From contig URTH01000047.1 in NCBI GenBank assembly GCA_900550775.1, forward strand, positions 1 through 10,704: a stretch of 10,704 bases of DNA, written 5' to 3'. Below, piece by piece: positions 1-6,217 of the stretch; position 1 is the stretch's first letter, and every line of letters starts with the position of its first letter. The DNA comes from an uncultured Eubacteriales bacterium. Lineage in GTDB: Bacteria > Bacillota > Clostridia > Monoglobales > Monoglobaceae. The position numbers and the translations under genes were made by a program. The notes beneath the pieces are model-generated. The model made no database searches. It saw nothing but the letters and a program-made list of their open reading frames with translations, and was not told the DNA's origin.

Positions 1-95
1 ACTCTTCGTACTTTTGTATTACCGCTTTCTCACTGTTTACTTTTCAAACATCACTCGGACTTCTTGTCCTGCCGTCTTCCTCAGACAGCTAGACT
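1..95 (-). promoter_or_regulatory. Probable rRNA operon leader (5' part only)
   Basis: Read leftward, this is the first ~90 nt of a transcript from the promoter at 96-124. It holds no start codon with a ribosome binding site. A boxA-like stretch, GATGTTTGAAAAGTAAAC, lies at 52-35; it resembles the antitermination sites found in rRNA leaders. A small GGAC/GTCC hairpin lies at 57-69. The leader composition and the strength of the promoter suggest that a 16S rRNA gene begins just past the left edge. That gene is not in the window, so this is inference; another highly expressed stable RNA is the alternative. Confidence 0.55.
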
Positions 96-155
96 ATTAT
101 AGCACGCGTTCCATTCTTTGTCAAGCGTTTTTTCAAAAAAAATTATTTTTTTCGA
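96..155 (-). promoter_or_regulatory. Strong sigma-A promoter with UP-like A/T tract
   Basis: On the minus strand, TTGACA (124-119) and TATAAT (101-96) are separated by exactly 17 bases, a perfect consensus. Immediately upstream (125-155) is a run of A and T tracts interrupted only by short GC, as in the UP elements of rRNA promoters. It fires leftward, away from yabE, from which it is separated by the terminator at 207-240. Confidence 0.85.
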
Positions 156-206
156 TTTCCCCCGGTTAATCCCGGTTTTTTCGCACCTTTCTTCACACAA
201 ACAAAA

Positions 207-240
207 CAAAAAAGGCGCCCGTGCGGACGCCTTTTTCGGT
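207..240 (-). terminator. Intrinsic terminator of the yabE-like gene
   Basis: Read leftward, a stem GGCGTCC / GGGCGCC (one G-T pair) with loop GCAC is flanked by A5 and T6 runs. It begins directly after the stop codon at 242. A tracts on the other side mean it may work in both directions, shielding yabE from the strong promoter at 96-124. Confidence 0.85.
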
Positions 241-241
241 T

Positions 242-1291
242 TTAATCTAAGAAATAAATGTTGACATCACGTCTGCCGAACTGGTTACAGGTGCCGCGGT
301 TCGGGAAGAACAGGTCCACGCGGTTTCCTTTAATCGCACCACCGCAGTCGCCGGCAATCGCATAGCCGTACACATACTGACCGTCTACCGACTCGATATA
401 CATCTTGGTGCCGTAAGGAATCACCCGCGGATCAACTGCGATGACACCATACACGAGCGGCATGCCGGTCGAAGTTTTTCCTGCCCAGATGCCATTATCC
501 GCCGGGGACGCGTCATAAGCGGTCGCGTGGAAACGCTGCACGCTTTTATACTTGCTCGGACGGCTGGCAGGGATCGCACCCAGCTGCCATACGCTCTCCG
601 GTCCGTACTCAACGATTTCGTCCACCGGATCGGAAAGTCTGGTCTCACGCACCTGATCGCGCGCAATCTCTTTCCCGTCCTGATACGAAATGTCGTATTC
701 GTACTCAACAACGCCGTTTTGTCCCGTCTGTACGGTGCGGCGTTCACCTGCCGCAAGGTTTGCGTTTTCACGCTCCTGGGTCTGATATGCGATTTCCTCC
801 TGCACGGTAACCGTATGATGATCGTACATCACTACGCGGATCGAAAGTCCTTCGCTTACCGTGGTGTCCGGTGCCGGCTCTACCTCGTCATTTTCATCCG
901 GGGTAATCCCAAGCTCCGACAGCACATCCGAAACCTTTGCCTTTGCGGTCGAAACCGTCTTGGTCTCGCCCATATACGTTACAAATACTGTGCATGACCG
1001 ATAAATCTTGATGACCGCGTCATCGGAGACCTCGTCAGACAGGGCGTAGTTTATTTCATCTCCCTGATTCAGCACAATACCCTGTTTGGAAAGAATTTTT
1101 CCCACGTTCGTGTCTTCTGTTTTAATCTGAACAGGAGCACGGCCGGTATCCGCAATCGTAACCGTATTTTGTGCAGCGTAGGTAAAGCTGCAGCAAGTGG
1201 TTGCCAGAATCGCTGCCGAAACAACCAGGGCAGCTCTCCGCTTTACGACTGAGGAGACACGGGTCATCTTTCCTCTCAGTTTTTTTAACAT
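242..1291 (-). CDS. yabE: YabE-like secreted cell wall protein (DUF348-G5-3D)
   Basis: This 349-residue protein has a basic N terminus and one hydrophobic segment at about 19-40 ending in TYAAQ, a likely signal peptide or anchor. Two DUF348 repeats follow (about 42-150), then a G5-type domain (about 152-230) and a C-terminal 3D domain (254-349). The 3D domain keeps its conserved aspartates: YD at 260, DP at 287, GDCGG at 315 and RVD at 326. 3D domains belong to the double-psi beta-barrel lytic transglycosylase/MltA-Rpf-like group, so a role in peptidoglycan turnover outside the membrane is expected. The start at 1291 is chosen because GAGGTG lies six bases upstream; an in-frame ATG at 1348 has no such site. 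The gene is divergent from the trmN-rsmI pair. In Bacillus subtilis the relatives of these genes also lie in the same chromosomal neighbourhood. Confidence 0.92.
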   Translation of the reverse strand: MLKKLRGKMTRVSSVVKRRAALVVSAAILATTCCSFTYAAQNTVTIADTGRAPVQIKTEDTNVGKILSKQGIVLNQGDEINYALSDEVSDDAVIKIYRSCTVFVTYMGETKTVSTAKAKVSDVLSELGITPDENDEVEPAPDTTVSEGLSIRVVMYDHHTVTVQEEIAYQTQERENANLAAGERRTVQTGQNGVVEYEYDISYQDGKEIARDQVRETRLSDPVDEIVEYGPESVWQLGAIPASRPSKYKSVQRFHATAYDASPADNGIWAGKTSTGMPLVYGVIAVDPRVIPYGTKMYIESVDGQYVYGYAIAGDCGGAIKGNRVDLFFPNRGTCNQFGRRDVNIYFLD

Positions 1292-1326
1292 CCAATCACC
1301 TCGTAATAATTTTTGACCAATCTTTT

Positions 1327-1348
1327 TTGCGGCCTTGCGGCAACGCAA
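1327..1348 (-). other. Hairpin in the yabE 5' leader
   Basis: The leader RNA of the yabE-like gene contains TTGCG/CGCAA as an outer stem (1348-1344 with 1331-1327) and GCC/GGC inside, separated by two bases on one side. It sits about 40 bases upstream of the start codon. There is no following T run, so it is not a terminator. It may affect leader stability or translation; its role is unknown. Confidence 0.45.
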
Positions 1349-1382
1349 ATTGGAAAAAATTGGTTTATCCTACTACACCGTT

Positions 1383-1411
1383 ATTATAACCGCATCCGGC
1401 AGATTCGTCAA
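1383..1411 (-). promoter_or_regulatory. Promoter of the yabE-like gene
   Basis: On the minus strand, TTGACG (1411-1406) and TATAAT (1388-1383) are separated by 17 bases. This gives a leader of about 85 nt before the ATG at 1291. The sequence further upstream is A/T-rich. Confidence 0.85.
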
Positions 1412-1558
1412 ATTGAAAATTTTTATCAATTCCTGATTTTTTTTGCTCACCTCCGCTCACCCCAAATCATTTTCAATTTTCTTGCGATTTGGTCTGTTTT
1501 CCTCCCAAATCCTCCTCAAACACCCCAATTTGGAAATTTATACCATGAATTTTGGTTA

Positions 1559-1587
1559 TTGTGCAATACAAAAATATCTGTTATACT
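1559..1587 (+). promoter_or_regulatory. Candidate promoter of the trmN-rsmI operon
   Basis: TTGTGC (1559-1564) and TATACT (1582-1587) are separated by 17 bases. The predicted leader is about 205 nt long, which is long for a housekeeping gene pair. A second promoter closer to the gene cannot be excluded, though none of comparable quality is seen. Confidence 0.55.
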
Positions 1588-1724
1588 AAAAATCGGGTCG
1601 AATGTTTTCGAACCGCAGAAATGTTACAAAACGGTTACAAGCACAAAATATTTCCCTCAACTCCACGAAATATCGTTGGTTTTGCTTTTTGGGAAAGTGC
1701 AGAATTATTTCAAAAAAACGTCTA

Positions 1725-1739
1725 TGTGCAATTTGCACA
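1725..1739. repeat. Short palindrome in the trmN leader
   Basis: TGTGCAA and TTGCACA are mirror complements around a single central T. This is 60 bases upstream of the methyltransferase start, inside the predicted leader. It could be a protein-binding site or simply a small RNA hairpin; no regulator is identified. Confidence 0.45.
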
Positions 1740-1797
1740 AACAAACGCATGTTTTGCTTTATTTTTCAGAAAAAAGAGAAAATCGGAGGCATTCTTT

Positions 1798-2556
1798 ATG
1801 GAAGAAATTTTTATGCACGACGGGGAACGGCTGGACGATTTACAGCGTGACGGACTGCGCCTGATTCAAAATCCCGACTGGTTTTGTTTTGGTGTGGACG
1901 CCGTTTTGCTTGCCGATTATGCCGCAAAAAATATCAAAAAAGGCGCAAAAGTTTTGGATCTTTGCAGCGGAAACGGCATTGTTCCGCTGCTGCTCAGCGC
2001 CAAAAGCGCCGCGCAATCCATTGTCGGTCTGGAGATTTTAGCGCCGGTTTGCGAGATGGCCGTCCGCTCTGTGCATCTTAACGGTTTAACCGAAAAAATT
2101 CGGATGATTTGCGGCGATTTAAAGGATGCGGAGACACTGCTCGGACGGAGTTCTTTCCAATATATCACATGCAATCCGCCGTATAAAGAAAACGGCGGCG
2201 GACTGCGCAGCAAAGACGATATGATCACGCCGGCCCGGCATGAAATTTTGTGTTCTCTGGAGGATATTATCCGAGTTTCTTCTATAATATTAGAACCGCT
2301 CGGAAAACTGTGTATGATTCACCGGCCGGAACGGCTGGCGGACATTCTTTGCCTGATGCGCAAGTACGGCATCGAACCCAAACGGCTGCGCTTTGTGCAC
2401 CCTTATCCGCAAAAGACCGCGACCATGATTTTGGTAGAAGGAGCGCGGCAAGGCAGGCCAAAGCTGTTTTTGGATCCGCCTTTATATATATATGAAAGAC
2501 CGGGGCAATATTCTGCCGAAATTGATGAAATTTATGGAAGGGAGACGGCAAAATGA
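1798..2556 (+). CDS. yabB: tRNA1(Val) (adenine-N6)-methyltransferase, YabB/YfiC family
   Basis: This 252-residue SAM-dependent methyltransferase is of the YfiC/YabB type, whose known member methylates N6 of A37 in tRNA1(Val). The family N terminus is present (ERLDDLQ, FGVDAVLLADYA at about 31-42). The SAM-binding motif I is KVLDLCSGNGI (51-61) and the N6-adenine catalytic motif NPPY is at 126-129, within CNPPYKENGGG. The start at 1798 has GGAGG at 1785-1789, eight bases upstream; the ATG at 1813 is a weaker alternative. The stop overlaps the rsmI start in an ATGA, so the two are translationally coupled. In B. subtilis a GIY-YIG gene lies between the counterparts; it is absent here. The substrate is assigned from the family, not from this sequence. 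Confidence 0.93.
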   Translation: MEEIFMHDGERLDDLQRDGLRLIQNPDWFCFGVDAVLLADYAAKNIKKGAKVLDLCSGNGIVPLLLSAKSAAQSIVGLEILAPVCEMAVRSVHLNGLTEKIRMICGDLKDAETLLGRSSFQYITCNPPYKENGGGLRSKDDMITPARHEILCSLEDIIRVSSIILEPLGKLCMIHRPERLADILCLMRKYGIEPKRLRFVHPYPQKTATMILVEGARQGRPKLFLDPPLYIYERPGQYSAEIDEIYGRETAK

Positions 2557-3392
2557 ACGGAAAGCTCTACCTATGTCCCACGCCGATCGGCAACCTTGGC
2601 GATATCACACTGCGCACCCTTGAGGTGTTAAAAACCGCGGATCTGATTGCCGCCGAGGACACGCGCGTCAGCATGAAGCTGCTGCGGCACTTTGCAATCA
2701 AGACGCCGGTCACCAGCTACTATGAACATAACAAACGCGAAAAAGGCGCTTATCTGATTGAAAAGCTCAAGGAGGGAACAACAGTCGCCGTGGTAACGGA
2801 TGCCGGTATGCCGGGCATTTCCGATCCGGGCGAGGATCTGGTGCGTCTATGCCTGCAGGAGGGCATCCCGGTTGAGGCGCTGCCCGGCCCCTGCGCCTTT
2901 GCCACCGCCCTGGTCGCCTCCGGCCTGCCATCCGGGCGGTTTGCCTTTGAAGGCTTTTTAAGCGTGCAAAAACGGGAACGCCTTGCACGTCTGCAAAGCC
3001 TAAAAGACGATCTTCGGACTTTGATTTTTTATGAAGCGCCGCACAAGCTGCTCGGCACGCTGCGCGACTTTTTGGACGTGTTCGGCAACCGCGAAATCGT
3101 TCTTGCCCGCGAGCTGACCAAACGCTTTGAGGAATACCGCCGCACCACACTGGCAGACGCCATCTCTTATTATGAAGAAACGCCGCCCAAGGGAGAATTT
3201 GTGCTGCTTTTGCACGGCGCAGACGAGAACGCCCTTCGGCGCGAACAGGCCGCACAGCTCCCATCGGCGGAAGAATTGATTCGCCGCTACACATCCGAGG
3301 GGATGCACGCCAAGGAGTTAACCAAACGGGTTGCGGACGAGCTGGGGCAGCCCCGCCGCGCCATCTATGATTTATATTTAAAGCTGAAATAA
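2553..3392 (+). CDS. rsmI: 16S rRNA (cytidine1402-2'-O)-methyltransferase RsmI
   Basis: This 279-residue protein matches the family's usual length of about 280-290. The signature CPTPIGNLGDITLR is at 8-21, AEDTR at 34-38, the SAM-site motif VTDAGMPGISDPG at 81-93 and GPCA at 112-115. FYEAPHKL (159-166) and ARELTKRFEEY (185-195) are also characteristic of this tetrapyrrole-methylase-fold enzyme. It 2'-O-methylates C1402 in the decoding centre of 16S rRNA. Its ATG lies within the stop of the upstream tRNA methyltransferase, so one operon modifies both decoding-site rRNA and anticodon-loop tRNA. Transcription probably ends at the hairpin at 3508-3546. Confidence 0.97.
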   Translation: MNGKLYLCPTPIGNLGDITLRTLEVLKTADLIAAEDTRVSMKLLRHFAIKTPVTSYYEHNKREKGAYLIEKLKEGTTVAVVTDAGMPGISDPGEDLVRLCLQEGIPVEALPGPCAFATALVASGLPSGRFAFEGFLSVQKRERLARLQSLKDDLRTLIFYEAPHKLLGTLRDFLDVFGNREIVLARELTKRFEEYRRTTLADAISYYEETPPKGEFVLLLHGADENALRREQAAQLPSAEELIRRYTSEGMHAKELTKRVADELGQPRRAIYDLYLKLK

Positions 3393-3478
3393 ACGAAATT
3401 ATGAAGTTGTATCAGAGAGACCGAACCAGTTTGCGAGTTTGTACCTTACTGAAACTTGTCAAGAATTTTGGACAGACC

Positions 3479-3516
3479 GAATAGTGAATAGTGAATAGGT
3501 AATAAGTAAAAAATCG
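3479..3516. repeat. Heptamer run and copy 1 of a 23-base repeat
   Basis: Seven-base units run head to tail: GAATAGT, GAATAGT, GAATAGG, TAATAAG, then an A run. Bases 3494-3516 are identical over 23 positions to 5503-5525. Both copies abut the terminator hairpin of a leftward tRNA transcription unit. This looks like a dispersed short repeat. Confidence 0.75.
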
Positions 3517-3546
3517 ACAAGCACACATCGTGCTTGTCGATTTTTT
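3508..3546 (-). terminator. Bidirectional terminator (tRNA-Pro and rsmI)
   Basis: A perfect 12-bp stem, ATCGACAAGCAC with its complement, has loop ACATC and is flanked by an A run and T6. It lies three bases beyond the tRNA-Pro body on the minus strand and can also end the rightward trmN-rsmI transcript. Confidence 0.9.
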
Positions 3547-3622
3547 GGTCGGGGCGACAGGATTCGAACCTGCGGCCCCTTGGTCCCAAACCAAGTGCGC
3601 TACCAAACTGCGCCACGCCCCG
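3546..3622 (-). tRNA. tRNA-Pro (anticodon TGG)
   Basis: The minus strand folds into a full cloverleaf. The acceptor stem is CGGGGCG/CGCCCCG with discriminator A. The anticodon arm is CTTGG-TTTGGGA-CCAAG with anticodon TGG, and the T arm carries GGTTCGAATCC. CCA is encoded at 3548-3546 and runs straight into the terminator A/T tract. It is a single-gene transcription unit with its own promoter. Confidence 0.97.
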
Positions 3623-3633
3623 ACAACCACTTT

Positions 3634-3662
3634 ATTATACCTGATTCCCGTCTGTTTGTCAA
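3634..3662 (-). promoter_or_regulatory. Perfect promoter of tRNA-Pro
   Basis: On the minus strand, TTGACA (3662-3657) and TATAAT (3639-3634) are separated by 17 bases, an exact consensus. The predicted start of transcription is only a few bases before the tRNA 5' end at 3622. Confidence 0.92.
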
Positions 3663-3683
3663 GGCTGGATTCTGATCACCGCC

Positions 3684-3717
3684 GTCACTTCCTGCGCCCA
3701 AGCGCACCGAAAGTGAC
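3684..3717. repeat. Two-part hairpin between yigZ and tRNA-Pro
   Basis: GTCACTT (3684-3690) pairs with AAGTGAC (3711-3717). Inside, TGCGC (3693-3697) pairs with GCGCA (3702-3706) around a CCAA loop. There is no T run on either side, so it is not a standard terminator. It stands about 20 bases upstream of the tRNA-Pro -35 box. It could be a piece of a dispersed repeat or an RNA-processing structure in a yigZ read-through transcript. Confidence 0.6.
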
Positions 3718-3774
3718 GAGCCGCAAAGGCTGCCGAAATTCGCCTTTTCCATCGAAGTTCCGATTTCTTTTTGC

Positions 3775-4431
3775 CTACACCTCGTCCGATGCTGCGGCGG
3801 TGCGTACCTTGCTTTGCCAGCAGAGGGCGCCTTCTTCAATTTGAATCTGTGCGTTGGTGAGGTCAATCATCTTTTTACAAAATCCTTCGGCCTCGCGCAG
3901 CGGAATATAAACCGGCAGGGAGACCGCGTCCGTATAGACCGGCTCGGTGCGGATCAGGTTATCCCATCCTGCAAGCAGGTTTTGCAGTTTGCCGAGAAGC
4001 GGATAGGCACAGTGCAGTGTCAGAGCGCGACAGAGGATTTGATCCGCAATGCCGGCTCTTTCTATGCCCAGCTTGGCCGCCTTGGAATAGGCGTGTACCA
4101 GTCCTCCCGTACCGAGTAAAATGCCGCCGAAGTACCGCGTCACCACGACAATCAGATTGCTCAGCCCCTCCCGTTTTAAAATGTCCAAAACGGGCAACCC
4201 GGCAGTGCCGCCGGGTTCGCCGTCGTCACTGTATCGCATCAGCTGGTTTTCCTCCAGGCAGTAAGCGTAAACATTATGGGTAGCGTCCCAGTATTCCTGT
4301 TTGCACTGATTTAAAAATGCCAGCGCATCGGCCTCATGCTCTACCGGGCGCACATGCGCAATAAACCGGGATCGTTTTTCCACAAATTCCGCATCTGCCG
4401 CGCCGGCGACAGTGGTATAAAATTCTTTCAT
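3775..4431 (-). CDS. yigZ: YigZ/IMPACT family protein (UPF0029)
   Basis: This 218-residue cytosolic protein has the UPF0029/IMPACT N-terminal domain (about 1-120). Its signature RYSDDGEPGGTAGLP is at 66-80, followed by VVVTRYFGGILLGTGGL. The C-terminal half (about 130-210) fits DUF1949. The family includes E. coli YigZ and B. subtilis YvyE; its biochemical role is not settled, although links to translation have been proposed from eukaryotic IMPACT. The start at 4431 is preferred because AAGGGGA is about nine bases upstream; the ATG at 4440 is too close to that site. No terminator follows, so transcripts may run on through the tRNA-Pro promoter region. It is divergent from the transporter at 4630. 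Confidence 0.93.
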   Translation of the reverse strand: MKEFYTTVAGAADAEFVEKRSRFIAHVRPVEHEADALAFLNQCKQEYWDATHNVYAYCLEENQLMRYSDDGEPGGTAGLPVLDILKREGLSNLIVVVTRYFGGILLGTGGLVHAYSKAAKLGIERAGIADQILCRALTLHCAYPLLGKLQNLLAGWDNLIRTEPVYTDAVSLPVYIPLREAEGFCKKMIDLTNAQIQIEEGALCWQSKVRTAAASDEV

Positions 4432-4470
4432 TCGTATCATTCCCCTTTTGCTGCTTGCCGTCCAAATCCT

Positions 4471-4499
4471 ATTATATACGGATTTCCCCGATAACGCAA
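4471..4499 (-). promoter_or_regulatory. Promoter of yigZ
   Basis: On the minus strand, TTGCGT (4499-4494) and TATAAT (4476-4471) are separated by 17 bases, leaving a leader of about 35 nt before the ATG at 4431. Confidence 0.75.
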
Positions 4500-4556
4500 C
4501 CCTGTTTTTGACGGCCCGGGGCAATATCAGAATATTTTGACTTCTCGACTTATAAC

Positions 4557-4585
4557 TTGACAGATGGCACGGACTGTGATATATT
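4557..4585 (+). promoter_or_regulatory. Promoter of the EamA-type transporter
   Basis: TTGACA (4557-4562) and TATATT (4580-4585) are separated by 17 bases. Transcription would begin near 4592, downstream of an in-frame ATG at 4564. This supports the transporter start at 4630. Confidence 0.82.
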
Positions 4586-4629
4586 TGCGTAAAATTGTCG
4601 AACAAACGCGCGGAGAGGAGCCGGAGAAA

Positions 4630-5511
4630 ATGATTGGTATTTATGATGTGGTAATCCTGCTTGCCGGAATGATGTGGGGCGTTTTGGGAATTTTCGTAAA
4701 CAGGCTGACCGGCATAGGATTTTCATCGGTTCAAGTTGCGGCACTGCGCTGGATTTCCTCTGCCTGCATTGTTTTTTTGCTTGTCTTTGTCACGGACAAG
4801 GACAAACTCAAGATTCGGCTGCGGGATATTTGGATTTTTGCCTTGATCGGGATCGGAAGCTCTCTTGCGATGTCAATGTTTTATTTTTTGAGTATGAATC
4901 TGACATCGGTTGCCGTATCGGACGTGCTGCTGTATACGTCGCCGATTTGGGTGCTTGTTTTTTCAGCCATCTTTTTTCATGAGCGGATTACGCCAAAAAA
5001 GCTATGCTGCATCTTGCTTGCCGTTTGCGGCTGTGCGCTGGTATGCGGCGTATTGGAACAAAACGGCGAATTATGGAACGCAAAAGGGATTGCCTTCGGC
5101 GTATGTTCGGGAATCGCGTATTCCCTATACAGCATCATGGGAAAGATTGTATTAAAAAAATACGATCGAATAACTCTGCTTGTATACAATGTTCTTTTTG
5201 CCGCATTGGGAGCTATTCTGATTGTGGATATTCCGCAGACGGTCGGATTGATTGGAAAAAATGTCAATTCGTTGATTTATATTTTACTGCTCGCAACGGT
5301 AGGGACCCTGTTTCCGTTCTTTTTTTACACAATCGGACTAAAGAAAACGGCCGCCTTAAAGGCGGCGGTCATTTGCTGCATCGAGCCGGTCACCGCAGCA
5401 GCGGTAAGCGCCCTGTTTTTAAAGGAGCCTCTGGGCATCCTGCAAGTGATCGGTATCGGCTTGATTGTCGGATCGATTGTTCTTTTGCAAATCAAGGATG
5501 AAAATAGGTAA
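4630..5511 (+). CDS. EamA/DMT-superfamily transporter
   Basis: This 293-residue integral membrane protein has about ten hydrophobic segments arranged as two EamA repeats of five. The second repeat ends in the typical IEPVTAAAVSALFLKEP motif followed by a last helix. Members of the drug/metabolite transporter superfamily export or import small metabolites; the substrate cannot be read from the sequence. The start at 4630 has GAGGAG about nine bases upstream and lies downstream of the predicted transcription start. The gene is single, between yigZ and the tRNA operon, and looks more A/T-rich than rsmI, so it may be a recent arrival. Its last codons and stop lie inside the 23-base repeat shared with the tRNA-Pro locus, so the natural C terminus may have been altered slightly by that repeat. 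Confidence 0.92.
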   Translation: MIGIYDVVILLAGMMWGVLGIFVNRLTGIGFSSVQVAALRWISSACIVFLLVFVTDKDKLKIRLRDIWIFALIGIGSSLAMSMFYFLSMNLTSVAVSDVLLYTSPIWVLVFSAIFFHERITPKKLCCILLAVCGCALVCGVLEQNGELWNAKGIAFGVCSGIAYSLYSIMGKIVLKKYDRITLLVYNVLFAALGAILIVDIPQTVGLIGKNVNSLIYILLLATVGTLFPFFFYTIGLKKTAALKAAVICCIEPVTAAAVSALFLKEPLGILQVIGIGLIVGSIVLLQIKDENR

Positions 5512-5525
5512 TAAGTAAAAAATCG
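5503..5525. repeat. Copy 2 of the 23-base tRNA-terminator repeat
   Basis: These bases are identical to 3494-3516. The copy contains the stop codon of the transporter gene (5509-5511) and the A run that forms the T run of the leftward tRNA terminator. Confidence 0.8.
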
Positions 5526-5549
5526 GAACGGAGCAAAGTCCGTTCCGAT
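5517..5549 (-). terminator. Terminator of the five-tRNA operon
   Basis: An 11-bp perfect stem, ATCGGAACGGA (5522-5532) with its complement (5539-5549), closes a 6-base loop. On the minus strand it is followed by a T run at 5521-5517. It starts one base beyond the CCA of tRNA-Lys. Confidence 0.9.
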
Positions 5550-5550
5550 G

Positions 5551-5626
5551 TGGTGACCCATCGCGGATTCGAACCGCGGACACCTTGATTAAAAGTCAAG
5601 TGCTCTACCGACTGAGCTAATGGGTC
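5551..5626 (-). tRNA. tRNA-Lys (anticodon TTT)
   Basis: The minus strand gives acceptor stem GACCCAT/ATGGGTC with discriminator A and encoded CCA. The anticodon arm is CTTGA-CTTTTAA-TCAAG (anticodon TTT) and the T arm holds GGTTCGAATCC. It is the last gene of the tRNA operon. Confidence 0.97.
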
Positions 5627-5643
5627 ATATACAAAAAAGGAAA

Positions 5644-5718
5644 TGGCTGGGCTGGCAGGATTCGAACCTACGAATGCAGCAGTCAAAGTGCTGTGTCTTA
5701 CCGCTTGACGACAGCCCA
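5644..5718 (-). tRNA. tRNA-Gln (anticodon TTG)
   Basis: The acceptor stem is TGGGCTG/CAGCCCA with discriminator G and encoded CCA. The anticodon arm is CAGCA-CTTTGAC-TGCTG with anticodon TTG. A U1-A72 acceptor end fits bacterial tRNA-Gln. Confidence 0.97.
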
Positions 5719-5728
5719 AAATATAAAC

Positions 5729-5806
5729 TGGGGTGGGTAAAGGGAATCGAACCCTTGACCTCCAGAGCCACAATCTGGCGCTCTAGCCAACTGAGCTATA
5801 CCCACC
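5729..5806 (-). tRNA. tRNA-His (anticodon GTG)
   Basis: The acceptor stem is GTGGGTA/TACCCAC with discriminator C and encoded CCA. The base at 5806 supplies the G-1 that pairs with C73, the histidine identity element. The anticodon arm is CCAGA-TTGTGGC-TCTGG with anticodon GTG. Confidence 0.97.
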
Positions 5807-5813
5807 GTGTAGC

Positions 5814-5890
<77 letters not shown>

Positions 5891-5923
5891 ATGCTTGCCT
5901 AAGCCAATCGCAAAAAAACAAAA

Positions 5924-5997
5924 TGGAGCGGGTGATGGGAATCGAACCCACGCAATCAGCTTGGAAGGCTGAGATTCTACCATTGAACTACACCCGC
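5924..5997 (-). tRNA. tRNA-Gly (anticodon TCC)
   Basis: The acceptor stem is GCGGGTG/CACCCGC with discriminator T and encoded CCA. The anticodon arm is TCAGC-CTTCCAA-GCTGA with anticodon TCC. It is the first gene of the leftward operon Gly-Arg-His-Gln-Lys. Confidence 0.97.
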
Positions 5998-6018
5998 CCG
6001 TTTTAAAGCGACTGTCAT

Positions 6019-6047
6019 ATTATATCAGCTATGCGGCGGTTTGTCAA
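6019..6047 (-). promoter_or_regulatory. Perfect promoter of the five-tRNA operon
   Basis: On the minus strand, TTGACA (6047-6042) and TATAAT (6024-6019) are separated by 17 bases. Upstream bases 6048-6095 are almost all A and T in tracts, resembling an UP element, which fits a strong stable-RNA promoter. Confidence 0.92.
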
Positions 6048-6097
6048 TAGATTTTTCTTATTTTTTCAAAAATTCAAGAAAAATTTGTATTTGGATT

Positions 6098-6106
6098 TGG
6101 TATAGA
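6098..6106 (+). promoter_or_regulatory. Weak extended -10 candidate for the small membrane protein
   Basis: TGG followed by TATAGA makes an extended -10 element with no recognisable -35 box. It would give a leader of about 105 nt before the start at 6218. No better candidate is visible between the tRNA promoter and the gene. Confidence 0.3.
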
Positions 6107-6217
6107 TCGTCCTTTTTGTGTTAACAATAGCCATAAGCATGAAGATGAACGCGAAATTATTTTTCCGAAAAAAAGACAAAACGGCAAAAAATGGCTCAGA
6201 AAGGTGCGGACAATCCG

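Larger units (their letters stand above)
1412..1797. other. Intergenic region with no gene; leader of trmN-rsmI
   Basis: No gene is visible in the roughly 500 bases between the divergent yabE-like and methyltransferase genes. The reading frame of the methyltransferase stays open back to 1552, but that stretch is A/T-rich, has odd composition for a protein and has no ribosome binding site. The region holds both divergent promoters, an inverted repeat CCAAATC/GATTTGG (1462-1468 and 1486-1492), several further CCAAAT or CAAATTGG-like words (near 1346, 1409, 1504, 1526) and the palindrome at 1725-1739. The word clustering could be chance in A/T-rich DNA. Confidence 0.6.

Noticed and set aside
1552..1797. 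N-terminal extension of the tRNA methyltransferase back to an ATG at 1552.
   Set aside because: That ATG lies upstream of the predicted promoter, the extension does not look like the family N terminus, and GGAGG at 1785-1789 marks the start at 1798.
2767..3294. A 175-codon leftward frame opposite rsmI.
   Set aside because: It is fully antisense to a clear rsmI gene, is rich in R, A and P as expected from a G/C-rich complement, and has no recognisable domain.
3479..3516. The heptamer run as the beginning of a CRISPR array.
   Set aside because: The units are adjacent, only seven bases long and decay quickly, with no spacers and no cas genes in the window.
4564..4629. N-terminal extension of the EamA-type transporter to an ATG at 4564.
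   Set aside because: The ATG falls between the -35 and -10 boxes of the promoter, so it would not be transcribed; the start at 4630 also has a better ribosome binding site.
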